Positions 8,281 through 14,572 are shown, counted from the first letter of the stretch. The stretch: 19,130 nt of DNA from UBA9653 sp014859835 (GCA_014859835.1 JACZKW010000039.1:1-19130); one strand, 5' to 3'. The notes: a model not told the origin generated them from the letters alone. A program made the numbers and translations.

Positions 8281-8297
8281 CGGTCTATGCTAGACCG
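8281..8297. promoter_or_regulatory. Perfect 17-nt hairpin/operator upstream of protease gene
   Basis: CGGTCTA-TGC-TAGACCG, a perfect 7-bp inverted repeat with a 3-nt loop followed by AAAA, ends about 10 nt before the Shine-Dalgarno of the clostripain-like gene. It could be an operator or a 5'-UTR hairpin that controls access to the ribosome binding site. Confidence 0.4.
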
Positions 8298-8320
8298 AAA
8301 AGCCTTGGGAGGAGTCGTAT

Positions 8321-9643
8321 TTGAAAGCTGTAGGATTTCGTAGTGGGTTTTGTAGAGCGTCGACTGTTACCGCGATAGTTGGCATAGTCATCGTCTCAAT
8401 GATGATTGGGGCTTGTCGCGCTACCGATGATGCAAATGATTCGGCTGTGGACAATGCGAGGAAGTGGACTATAGGGATGTATTGGGCCAGCGACAACAAC
8501 CTGGATGAATACACTGAGTACTTCATCCAATTGTGGATGGACTATCTGACGAACAGGGATGACGTGGCACTCTGCGTCTTCATAGACCGGTTGACGATGC
8601 CCGCGAACCTTAGCACGTTGACCGAGACGGGATGGGTAGAGATCGAGAGCTACGAAGAGGTCAATTCGTCCTCACCGGACACTCTGAGCTCGTTCATACA
8701 GTTCGCATTGACCGAACCTTCACTATCATCGGACAATTTCATGTTGATGGTGCAGGATCACGGGAATGGTTATCTCGGACTCTGCTCCGATGAAGGTCTG
8801 CCCGACTCAGACCTGCCTAAGGTTTGGATGTCAATAGATGACCTGGGAAAGGGGATCAGAGACGCCCTTGACAAGACTGAGAAATCGATCGATGTGATAT
8901 CTCTCGATGCTTGCACACTTGGCACCGTGGAGATTGCATACGAACTGAGGGGGACAGCTTCCTACCTCGTAGCTTCGCAACTCGGCGTCCCATTTGACGG
9001 ACAGAACTACATAGACCTGCTCTCAGGTTTGTCGACCGACCCAGATATCGAGCCATTGGATTTGGCATGCAAACTTGTCGATGATTATGAGGCGTGGTAC
9101 TCTGCCCCGCTCCACACTCTGCCGACACTCTATCCGTACATGCAGGACTTTGCATCCCTATCCGTCATAGACCTCAATGCCCTCGGTCCGCTCATCGATG
9201 CTTTCAATGATTTCAGAGAGGCGGTCATGCCGAAGGATAACTCCCTGGGGAAGTACCTGAAGACAGCTTCTCTGCAGTCAGACGTATCCTTGTGGATGAA
9301 CAATATGGGTACCTGGTTCTACCCGGACATAAAAGTGATGTTCACGATCCTTGGCGAGAGCACAGCGGAGTCATATCCCGAGGTTTCAGAATCGTGCAGT
9401 GCAATTGTGGATGCGGCGAGCAGAGTCATAGTCCACGATTGGGCTAGCTGGAGGATGCGCGGACTTGTCACAGGACTTTCAGTCTTCGTCTGCCCGTCCA
9501 TTGGCATCTATGAGGTCAATTGGGATTCATTCGACAGGGCCTATGATAACGTCGGTTTGGATTTCGTGAATGATACGGGATGGGATATCGTGCTGGAGAC
9601 GTACTTCTACACTATGAAGCAGTACGGGGATTCCAAGGCATGA
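8321..9643 (+). CDS. Clostripain-like cysteine peptidase (C11 family), predicted lipoprotein
   Basis: A 440-residue secreted or surface-attached protease candidate. The N-terminus has a hydrophobic segment (about 16-31) ending in the lipobox-like M28-I-G-A-C32, so lipid attachment outside the membrane is plausible. The peptidase domain shows the C11 dyad: H147 in MVQDHGNGY and C198 in ISLDACTLGTVEIAYEL. Clostripain-type enzymes cleave after basic residues and are often self-processed. The start is a TTG at 8321, chosen because GGGAGGAG lies 6 nt upstream; no ATG is nearby. It is the only plus-strand protein gene in the repeat-bearing region and has its own hairpin upstream and a terminator-like structure downstream. 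Specificity and target are unknown. Confidence 0.85.
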   Translation: MKAVGFRSGFCRASTVTAIVGIVIVSMMIGACRATDDANDSAVDNARKWTIGMYWASDNNLDEYTEYFIQLWMDYLTNRDDVALCVFIDRLTMPANLSTLTETGWVEIESYEEVNSSSPDTLSSFIQFALTEPSLSSDNFMLMVQDHGNGYLGLCSDEGLPDSDLPKVWMSIDDLGKGIRDALDKTEKSIDVISLDACTLGTVEIAYELRGTASYLVASQLGVPFDGQNYIDLLSGLSTDPDIEPLDLACKLVDDYEAWYSAPLHTLPTLYPYMQDFASLSVIDLNALGPLIDAFNDFREAVMPKDNSLGKYLKTASLQSDVSLWMNNMGTWFYPDIKVMFTILGESTAESYPEVSESCSAIVDAASRVIVHDWASWRMRGLVTGLSVFVCPSIGIYEVNWDSFDRAYDNVGLDFVNDTGWDIVLETYFYTMKQYGDSKA

Positions 9644-9670
9644 TGTGCTGATCAAATCCTTTCCACATCT

Positions 9671-9717
9671 AGGCTGCCCAAAGAGTCTGGGCCTATTGAT
9701 TCAGACTAAGTCTTTTT
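9671..9717 (+). terminator. Terminator-like structure after the protease gene
   Basis: A hairpin GCCCA/TGGGC (9676-9680 with 9688-9692, 7-nt loop) followed by a short near-palindrome AGACTAAGTCT and a T5 run at 9713-9717, starting 28 nt after the protease stop codon. Confidence 0.45.
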
Positions 9718-9874
9718 CCGAACCCACAATTCCACTCTCAACCACTAAGAAACATAGCATCCAATTCGTGCAATGCTCCATCATTCTGGGTAGTTGATTC
9801 TTGCCAGAATGGTCGTCATGACCTGCATGATATCGATTATTGATTTGCTTGTATGCGAGGATAAAGTAAGAGAT
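9718..9874. other. Gene-free stretch with a hairpin
   Basis: No gene is supported here. The stretch contains CATTCTGG (9782-9789) and CCAGAATG (9804-9811), a perfect 8-bp inverted repeat with a 14-nt loop, of unknown meaning. Confidence 0.35.
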
Positions 9875-9900
9875 CTCTCCGGCTGTGTTACGCCGGAGAG
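9875..9900 (-). terminator. Strong hairpin downstream of the small ORF
   Basis: CTCTCCGGC (9875-9883) pairs perfectly with GCCGGAGAG (9892-9900) around an 8-nt loop. Read on the minus strand it begins 16 nt after the stop codon of the 45-codon small ORF, fitting a transcript end, although the following T-rich tract (CTTACTTTA) is interrupted. Confidence 0.45.
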
Positions 9901-9916
9901 TATTGTCAATGAGTTT

Positions 9917-10054
9917 TCACTGAAGTATAGCTTCTAGCGGGCCCGCAGCATTCGTCCACTCACGTTCCAGCGTGAGGACATCTTCCATATACCAAGGCTC
10001 AAGCTGGTTGTCCTTCAACCATACAAGTTGCTCCAGCGCAACCTCAGAGGACAT
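9917..10054 (-). CDS. Small ORF, 45 residues, unknown
   Basis: ATG at 10054 to TGA at 9917 encodes an acidic 45-residue peptide beginning MSSEVALEQLVWLKDNQ and ending TNAAGPLEAILQ. It is preceded by GAAGGA with 8 nt spacing, a good Shine-Dalgarno, and followed by a 9-bp hairpin. It has three tryptophans, no cysteines and no membrane segment; it would be largely helical. I recognise no family, and it could be a remnant of a larger gene. Repeat copy C lies upstream of it. Confidence 0.45.
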   Translation of the reverse strand: MSSEVALEQLVWLKDNQLEPWYMEDVLTLEREWTNAAGPLEAILQ

Positions 10055-10160
10055 GGTCAACATCCTTCAAACAAGGTGGGATGTCAATGGGCTTGTGAGA
10101 ATACCGAAGTGCAGGGTGCTGATTTGAACTCAACCGCCACATAAATAACCATGAGAAAAT

Positions 10161-10280
10161 AATAATGTGCGAGGGTCCGGATTATAGCCCCGAATTTACC
10201 CCTAATTAAAACTGCTAGCTATAATCTTCAAAGCCAAATGCGATTCTTGAATCTTCTGAATTCTTTGAAGGCATAGAAAG
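10161..10280 (+). repeat. Dispersed intergenic repeat, copy C
   Basis: One of the two best-preserved copies. It begins ATGTGCGAGGGTCCGG (10165-10180), then the left arm GATTATAGC (10180-10188), the conserved AATTTACCCC and TAATTAAAACTGC, and the right arm GCTATAATC (10218-10226), perfectly complementary to the left arm. CTTCAAAG (10226-10233) can also pair with CTTTGAAG (10263-10270), and GATTC-TT-GAATC lies between them. It sits in the long gap between the small ORF and the radical-SAM gene. Confidence 0.85.
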
Positions 10281-10590
10281 CAACCGAGAAGGGTTCAGCC
10301 GTGCCGACCATGAATCGAGACGTCGCCCTGTGTGCCTGGATTCGACCTTTCGCATGATTTCCCTATCCATCAATTTCTTCCTTGGAGAGGTGCCAGCGAT
10401 GCATTTCAAGATGATATCGAATCGGGGCGTTTTCAAGCTATCCCTGAATCATCTGGCTCAATGAATTGTAGAAGATGGGATTGTGCGTTGGTAATTCATT
10501 ACCTGCAGACAATTCCGATTCTGTCAACTAGCACGAACCGCGATCTGCACGTGCTCCTGAGGACGTCAGAATCAAAGTCAGTCGTATGAT
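10281..10590. other. Gap with no convincing gene
   Basis: Open frames exist on both strands (for example 73 codons ending inside copy C on the minus strand and 85 codons from 10332 on the plus strand), but neither has a Shine-Dalgarno, a known motif or a natural composition. GCACG (10531-10535) and CGTGC (10550-10554) can form a weak hairpin about 40 nt after the radical-SAM stop codon. Decayed coding sequence is possible. Confidence 0.35.
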
Positions 10591-11589
10591 CTAGTTTCCA
10601 TTCTCGCTGGCTTGGTATCGCTCGAGTTCATAGCTTTTAGCAGGCCTTGTTGGTGCGCTGAGCGCCCTCTGTATGAACTGCCCACAATTGCTTCCAATCC
10701 TGTTCTCCTCGAGTTCTCCGATGCTCAGAAGTACATCGAACCCCTCGTCGCGAAACATTTTCAGCAGCCTCTCCGACGTCCTGCTATCGAATGGGTCGAT
10801 TGACGCCTTCAGAGACTGCTCCTTTGACTGGATAGTGGGGTTCAGCGGAGTGAGTTTGATTAGGAACAATTCCGGATTGAAATGCTCTCGTATAACCGAG
10901 GCGTCTACGGGGTAACCCTCGGTCGGTGCGAAGTTGAGGGTCACTTTCCTATCACCGTTCCCTGCAGTTGAGAACCGCTTGCCATAAGCAGCGATTTCGC
11001 CAAAAGACCACTTAGGCGTAGGAATCAAGATGTCGCGTTTCTTCACATCTGTCGTATGGATGGAGAACTGCAGCTGGAATCTACCGCCGTCGTAATAGCG
11101 GTCCTTCACCTCAATCAGATTGTCGAAGAACTTTCTCGCCCCAGGAGTTGCAGGAGCGATTGTTGATAGGGAGACATTTAGACCGGGTGCGTCGTATATC
11201 TTTGGGAGCGATCTCATCGCATCGAGGACAGCGGGGTTCATGGACGGCTCTCCCATCCGCGCGAATTGGATCTTGAACTTCGGAATGGTCACTCGACCGT
11301 CAGGGAATCTCCGGCGAACCATGTGATCGACCTGCGCAAGTATCTCATCAACGCTGAGTCTGCCTGCGAAGGCACCACCGGCATCGCACATCTTGCATTT
11401 CACAGGGCATCCGAACATGGATGACACGATAAGGACCCATTTCTTATCCCTCGGAAGAGGCGGCTGGACCGATTCCACGAACTCGACCAGCATCTTGTCG
11501 GAAGACCCGTTCTTCATCGCATCCTCCCTCATCTGGGCCACATAGACTTTGGCAATCGCGTCGTTGCCGTACTCAGACACAATCCTCAT
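10591..11589 (-). CDS. RlmN/Cfr-like radical SAM protein
   Basis: A 332-residue radical SAM enzyme. The cluster motif is C61-x3-C65-x2-C68 (CPVKCKMC), followed by the SAM-binding GEP segment (RMGEPSMNPAVLDAM, 111-125). Several features match the RlmN/Cfr RNA methyltransferase superfamily: the early placement of the cluster with SVDEILAQV after it, LFLIKLTPLNPT near 241-252 (compare the family's NLIPxNP), and a C-terminal SNCGQF, where C302 aligns with the methyl-carrying cysteine of RlmN (ACGQL). Those enzymes methylate C2 or C8 of an adenine in 23S rRNA or tRNA; whether this protein does is inference. The ATG at 11589 shares its first base with the last base of the upstream reductase's TAA, indicating translational coupling. 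The frame extends upstream only as a shadow of that gene. Confidence 0.85.
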   Translation of the reverse strand: MRIVSEYGNDAIAKVYVAQMREDAMKNGSSDKMLVEFVESVQPPLPRDKKWVLIVSSMFGCPVKCKMCDAGGAFAGRLSVDEILAQVDHMVRRRFPDGRVTIPKFKIQFARMGEPSMNPAVLDAMRSLPKIYDAPGLNVSLSTIAPATPGARKFFDNLIEVKDRYYDGGRFQLQFSIHTTDVKKRDILIPTPKWSFGEIAAYGKRFSTAGNGDRKVTLNFAPTEGYPVDASVIREHFNPELFLIKLTPLNPTIQSKEQSLKASIDPFDSRTSERLLKMFRDEGFDVLLSIGELEENRIGSNCGQFIQRALSAPTRPAKSYELERYQASENGN

Positions 11590-12500
11590 TAGATTCCTCT
11601 CCTCTTGTTCAAGTATCGTTCTGCCAACATGGCAGCGTGAATGCCATCTCCCACTGCAATTCCCGTCTGCCGGCAAACCCCTTTCAGGACGTCTCCCGCA
11701 AGATACAGTCCAGGCACATCTGTCTCCGGCGGCGACTTCGGTTGACCAATTCGGTTTCTGAGCGCAGGAGCAAGAACAGCCGTGTTTGGCGCCCGTCCAC
11801 ATGCAAGGAGGACGAAATCCCCAACGACCCGGACGACCTTCCCTCGATCATGACAGTCCACAATCGTTCGACCGGCCTTCTCGATCACTAGCGCAGGGCT
11901 GGCGCCGACAACAAGTTCGATATTTCGATCCTCGACTCTCTTCCTCAAGAGTGGGAGACACCTCGGTTCCGATCTGGAAACTATGGTGACGTTATGGCCC
12001 CGACCGCTCAGATTCAGAGCGTAATCGAAAGCTGCATCTCCGCCCCCCAAGATGATGACCTTCCCCCCACTCTTGCCTATTAGTGGAACGGCACGAACAT
12101 CATCGAAGACCCTCTTCCCCATCAGATGTCTAGCGCCCTTGATGGTCGGCACCTTAGGGACCGTCCCGGTCGCCACAATAACGGCTTGGGAAAGAAGAAC
12201 TCCTTCGCTAGTGGTAATCTTGAAATCCTTGCCATCTGCTCGGACGTCGTCAACGCATGTGACCGTCACTACGACTCCCAACGCATTCATCTGCTCCACG
12301 AACAGCTTGACAAGCTCCAATCCTCTGATGCCTCCTGGAAAACCAGGGTAATTCTCGACCAGGTTGGCCTGGAGCAGAAGTCCGCCAAGATCCGCGCGCT
12401 CAAGGAGCACTGGACATATACCGGCGCGATGAAGGTACATCGCAGCCGCAATTCCTGCGGGGCCGGCTCCTATGATCGTTACTCCTTCGCGCTCATCCAT
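11589..12500 (-). CDS. Thioredoxin-reductase-like FAD/NAD(P) oxidoreductase lacking the CxxC
   Basis: A 303-residue flavoprotein of the class II pyridine-nucleotide-disulfide reductase family. It has the FAD fold motif IIGAGPAG (9-16), ENYPGFPGG (49-57) typical of TrxB proteins, the NAD(P) fold motif ILGGGDAAFDYA (150-161) and the C-terminal FAD motif YLAGDV. The redox-active CxxC, which in TrxB precedes the NAD(P) fold, is absent: that region reads VFDDVRAVPLIG. It is therefore unlikely to reduce thioredoxin and may instead reduce ferredoxin or flavodoxin, or a dedicated partner. Start ATG at 12500, preceded by AGGTGAT; it overlaps the end of the upstream isochorismatase gene by 22 nt and the downstream radical-SAM gene by 1 nt, so the three genes form a tight operon. 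It may supply electrons to the radical-SAM protein. Confidence 0.88.
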   Translation of the reverse strand: MDEREGVTIIGAGPAGIAAAMYLHRAGICPVLLERADLGGLLLQANLVENYPGFPGGIRGLELVKLFVEQMNALGVVVTVTCVDDVRADGKDFKITTSEGVLLSQAVIVATGTVPKVPTIKGARHLMGKRVFDDVRAVPLIGKSGGKVIILGGGDAAFDYALNLSGRGHNVTIVSRSEPRCLPLLRKRVEDRNIELVVGASPALVIEKAGRTIVDCHDRGKVVRVVGDFVLLACGRAPNTAVLAPALRNRIGQPKSPPETDVPGLYLAGDVLKGVCRQTGIAVGDGIHAAMLAERYLNKRRGI

Positions 12501-13138
12501 TGTATCACCTCATCAGTCTTGACCGGGATTGCGAAGCCGTCTGCGAGAGTTTTCAGACTTGCTATATGAAGATCTTCGCTCTTCGTAGCGGTTGCGTCAA
12601 TCACGAAGTACACGTCAAAATCGCGAACGAATGCATCCCGTGCAGTGGTCTCGCAGCATAGGTGCGTCATGACGCCAGTAATGACTACGCTCGTGATCCC
12701 CCATTTGCAGAGAATGCTTTCGAGGTCCGTGCCTACAAAGGCGTTGTATCTCGTCTTCCGCAATACGACCTCGTCAGACTGTGGTGCAAGCTGAGGGATT
12801 ATCTGCGACCGCTCCTGCTCGTCATATACAACATCTCCCCACCACCTGCCCATCGCTCCTGCAGACTCGCCCTGGCACAGTGCATGTCTGGTGAACACTA
12901 TAGGGTTCGACGCGCTTCGATAAGCCCTAAGTAGCCTTTGGACGTTTTCGATTATTGGTTCTGCTAATGGTATGTATGCATGAGACGAACTCTCAAGGAA
13001 GAACTTCTGCATATCGATGATCAGGAGAGCGGACTTTCCGGCCTGGAACACTTGTGGGGTACCATGGTGCCTCTTGATGTATGGGAGGACTGAATCCGCC
13101 CACTCAACGGCTTTATCCACCAGCTTCCCTTCAACCAC
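12479..13138 (-). CDS. Isochorismatase-family cysteine hydrolase
   Basis: A 219-residue hydrolase with the catalytic triad of the isochorismatase/nicotinamidase fold: D42 in LLIIDMQ, K128 in VLRKTRYNAF and C161 in VMTHLCCETTARDAF. Members hydrolyse amide, ether-like enol or carbamoyl bonds in small metabolites (nicotinamide, isochorismate, N-carbamoyl compounds); the substrate cannot be assigned. The start is a GTG at 13138 with AGGAGGG 6 nt upstream. The frame stays open for a further 60 codons upstream without any ATG, GTG or TTG and encodes a CCPSC motif, which is odd (see separate entry). It is the first gene of the operon with the reductase and radical-SAM genes. Confidence 0.88.
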   Translation of the reverse strand: MVEGKLVDKAVEWADSVLPYIKRHHGTPQVFQAGKSALLIIDMQKFFLESSSHAYIPLAEPIIENVQRLLRAYRSASNPIVFTRHALCQGESAGAMGRWWGDVVYDEQERSQIIPQLAPQSDEVVLRKTRYNAFVGTDLESILCKWGITSVVITGVMTHLCCETTARDAFVRDFDVYFVIDATATKSEDLHIASLKTLADGFAIPVKTDEVIQWMSAKE

Positions 13139-13318
13139 GTTGTGCCCTCCTGGCTGTGGTTTCCTGGATTGGGAGGCTGGAAACCGGAAAACAATGCCTC
13201 TGCAAGAAGGACAACATGGATGTTCGTAATGAACTTTTCTCGCCGCCCCATGCGGAAACCCTAGACGAGCGATATCCTGGAAAGGGACGAACTTCGGTGC
13301 GATATGGTCCCTCCCGGA
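13139..13318 (-). other. Start-less in-frame extension of the isochorismatase ORF
   Basis: Reading upstream from the GTG at 13138 the frame is open for 60 codons to a TAA at 13321-13319 that lies inside repeat copy E. The virtual peptide is plausible protein, including ARKVHYEHPCCPSCRGIVF, resembling half of a zinc ribbon, but no standard start codon exists. GGGAGG (13315-13310) lies 5-6 nt before an ATC. It may be a 5' end removed or replaced when copy E arrived, a rare non-standard start, or chance. Confidence 0.3.
13158..13185. promoter_or_regulatory. Hairpin upstream of the isochorismatase operon
   Basis: GGTTTCC (13158-13164) and GGAAACC (13179-13185) form a perfect 7-bp inverted repeat with a 14-nt loop, 20 nt upstream of the GTG start and next to its Shine-Dalgarno. 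Possible operator or leader structure. Confidence 0.3.
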
Positions 13319-13392
13319 TTATCGCCCGGAATCTACTGGTGTTTAAAGGTCGGTGCTTGAAGAATCAAGGTGCAATTCTTCACCGGTAGGAA
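13304..13392 (+). repeat. Dispersed intergenic repeat, copy E (shorter)
   Basis: Diverged copy: CCCGGATTATCGCCCGGAAT (13313-13332), then CTACTGG as in copy A, TTTAAAGG, CTTGAAGAATC, and TTCTTCACCGGTAGGAAAA (13377-13395) as in copy D. The unit is about 20 nt shorter than the others. Its right edge is 17 nt from the Fic stop codon. Confidence 0.6.
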
Positions 13393-13407
13393 AAGAGGAG
13401 GGAGACA

Positions 13408-14304
13408 TCACTTCTTGATCTTGGTGTATGCTGAGTGCTCCTTGAGGTACTTCCTGAAAAACCATTGGATGAACGTGCTGTCAGTCTGCTTCATCTGGGA
13501 ACGCTCTAGAGCATTGTAGTAGCCCCGGCGACCCTCGTACGGGATATTCAGAGGAGGGAACCCGTGCCTGTGCAGCACGAAGTTCATCAGGAGGCGGCTC
13601 ATTCTGCCGTTCCCGTCGGCAAACGGGTGGACCGTTACGAATCTCAGATGAGCCCCAGCTGCTAACTCGACCGGGTGCATGGAAGACTTGTTCCGGTCGT
13701 ACCAGCGGAAGAACTCCCTGAGCAACGGCTGGACCTCGACGGGACTAGGAGGCATGAACCGGCTCCCGGAGATCTCCACCTGGTGATTCCTGACCTTCCC
13801 CGCGATGTCGGGTTTCGTCTCCTCGAACAGCTTCCTATGCCACATCAAGACAACCTGCAATGACAAGTCCTTCTTGTACCCCAGCGCTTCGCGGAAGACT
13901 CTGTCGTGGGCCTCAGCCTCTTTGATGTCCCCAATCGGTTTCTGCCGCGGACTGAGCCCTCTCTCGAGCAGGTCGGCGGTCTCACGATACGTGAGCCTCG
14001 ACCCCTCAATGCGATTCGTATCATACGTGAACCTAACAGAGAACGAACGATCCCGCTTCTGAAGGGCGCTAGAGGGTAGTGAGTGCTTCTCCTTCTGGTA
14101 GTTGGAACGAACCTGGTCAAGAAGCGGATACCACCTCTCTCTGTAGATCTCTGTGAGGAAGTCCCTCTTCGCCATCTCGACATCGGAGGGCAACTTCGCT
14201 CCAAGGTATTTCTCACGAGTCTGAACGCCAATGGAAGTCCTGACAGTGTGCTGGAGATAGAAGTACTCCCGACCGTCGACCACCTTCTTCCTGACGACGA
14301 CCAT
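13408..14304 (-). CDS. Fic-domain protein (AMPylase-type, self-inhibited)
   Basis: A 298-residue Fic protein. The catalytic motif H226-PFADGNGRMSR is a perfect match to HPFx(D/E)GNGRxxR, which transfers AMP or a similar group from a nucleotide to a target hydroxyl. An inhibitory motif (S/T)xxxE(G/N) is present upstream in the same protein: T96-NRIE100-G101, marking a class II Fic in which the N-terminal helix blocks ATP binding. The first ~85 residues are a separate, basic N-terminal region. No partner antitoxin gene of normal size is adjacent. The start ATG at 14304 has no Shine-Dalgarno but a box A (CTATATGC) about 27 nt upstream, suggesting a leaderless transcript. A 13-bp inverted repeat brackets this promoter. 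The gene lies alone between repeat copies E and D. Confidence 0.92.
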   Translation of the reverse strand: MVVVRKKVVDGREYFYLQHTVRTSIGVQTREKYLGAKLPSDVEMAKRDFLTEIYRERWYPLLDQVRSNYQKEKHSLPSSALQKRDRSFSVRFTYDTNRIEGSRLTYRETADLLERGLSPRQKPIGDIKEAEAHDRVFREALGYKKDLSLQVVLMWHRKLFEETKPDIAGKVRNHQVEISGSRFMPPSPVEVQPLLREFFRWYDRNKSSMHPVELAAGAHLRFVTVHPFADGNGRMSRLLMNFVLHRHGFPPLNIPYEGRRGYYNALERSQMKQTDSTFIQWFFRKYLKEHSAYTKIKK

Positions 14305-14313
14305 GACATCTCA

Positions 14314-14363
14314 TACCCTTACATATGCATATAGTTTTCGATTACATCCAATATGTAAGGGTA
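14314..14363 (-). promoter_or_regulatory. Perfect 13-bp inverted repeat flanking the fic promoter
   Basis: TACCCTTACATAT (14314-14326) and ATATGTAAGGGTA (14351-14363) are perfect inverted copies separated by 24 nt. The spacer's minus strand contains AAAACTATATGC, a box A about 27 nt before the fic ATG. Proteins bound to both arms would cover the promoter, which suggests a dimeric repressor or autoregulation. Confidence 0.6.
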
Positions 14364-14429
14364 GAAGAGAACCTCCTTGAACTGGTGGCCGAGGATGGCG
14401 ACATTGTCGATGCGACAATAAACATGTGA
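14325..14429 (+). CDS. Possible 34-residue acidic ORF divergent from fic
   Basis: ATG at 14325 to TGA at 14427-14429 encodes 34 residues with a natural-looking acidic sequence (RVEENLLELVAEDGDIVDATINM) and C/G-rich third positions. It has no Shine-Dalgarno and its start lies within an arm of the inverted repeat, so it may be the tail of a lost gene rather than an active one. A tiny antitoxin-like partner of Fic is conceivable but unproven. Confidence 0.25.
   Translation: MHIVFDYIQYVRVEENLLELVAEDGDIVDATINM
14403..14419. promoter_or_regulatory. Second perfect hairpin upstream of fic
   Basis: ATTGTCG-ATG-CGACAAT, a perfect 7-bp inverted repeat with 3-nt centre, lies about 100 nt upstream of fic and 22 nt before repeat copy D. 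It may be an operator or a structured element, but it also falls within the possible 34-residue ORF. Confidence 0.3.
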
Positions 14430-14441
14430 CATCATAAATTA

Positions 14442-14553
14442 AAATGTGCGAGGGCCCGGATTATAGCCCCAAATTTACCCCTAATTAAAACTGCCCGCTA
14501 TAATCTTCAAAGCCCGAAACAAGGTTCTGTGAGTAGTCTTCTTACCGGCAGAA
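14442..14553 (+). repeat. Dispersed intergenic repeat, copy D
   Basis: Best-preserved copy with C: ATGTGCGAGGGCCCGG (14444-14459), left arm GATTATAGC (14459-14467), the conserved AATTTACCCC and TAATTAAAACTGC, right arm GCTATAATC (14497-14505, perfect complement), CTTCAAAGCCCG, then TTCTTACCGGCAGAAAAT ending near 14554. The right edge is 20 nt from the acr3 stop codon on the minus strand; the left edge is 137 nt upstream of fic. Confidence 0.85.
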
Positions 14554-14572
14554 AATCACTCAGGTTCAAACT

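Noticed and set aside
10108..10137. The minus strand reads GTTGAGTTCAAATCAGC, like a tRNA T-arm.
   Set aside because: With the usual loop placement the stem does not pair, and the rest of a cloverleaf is missing.
10215..10436. Minus-strand 73-codon frame ending inside repeat C.
   Set aside because: No Shine-Dalgarno, no motif, arginine/serine-rich composition, and its 3' end is repeat sequence.
11590..11802. N-terminal extension of the radical-SAM protein to 11802.
   Set aside because: It lies entirely within the reductase gene in another frame; the ATG at 11589 coupled to the reductase stop fits the family.
7098..14553. Bacterial-type integron attC sites in the repeat family.
   Set aside because: The paired RYYYAAC and GTTRRRY boxes are not present at the repeat ends, and no integrase gene is in the window; only the layout is similar.
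7098..14553. CRISPR array.
   Set aside because: The repeats are 0.8-3 kb apart, imperfect and separated by genes, and no Cas gene is present.
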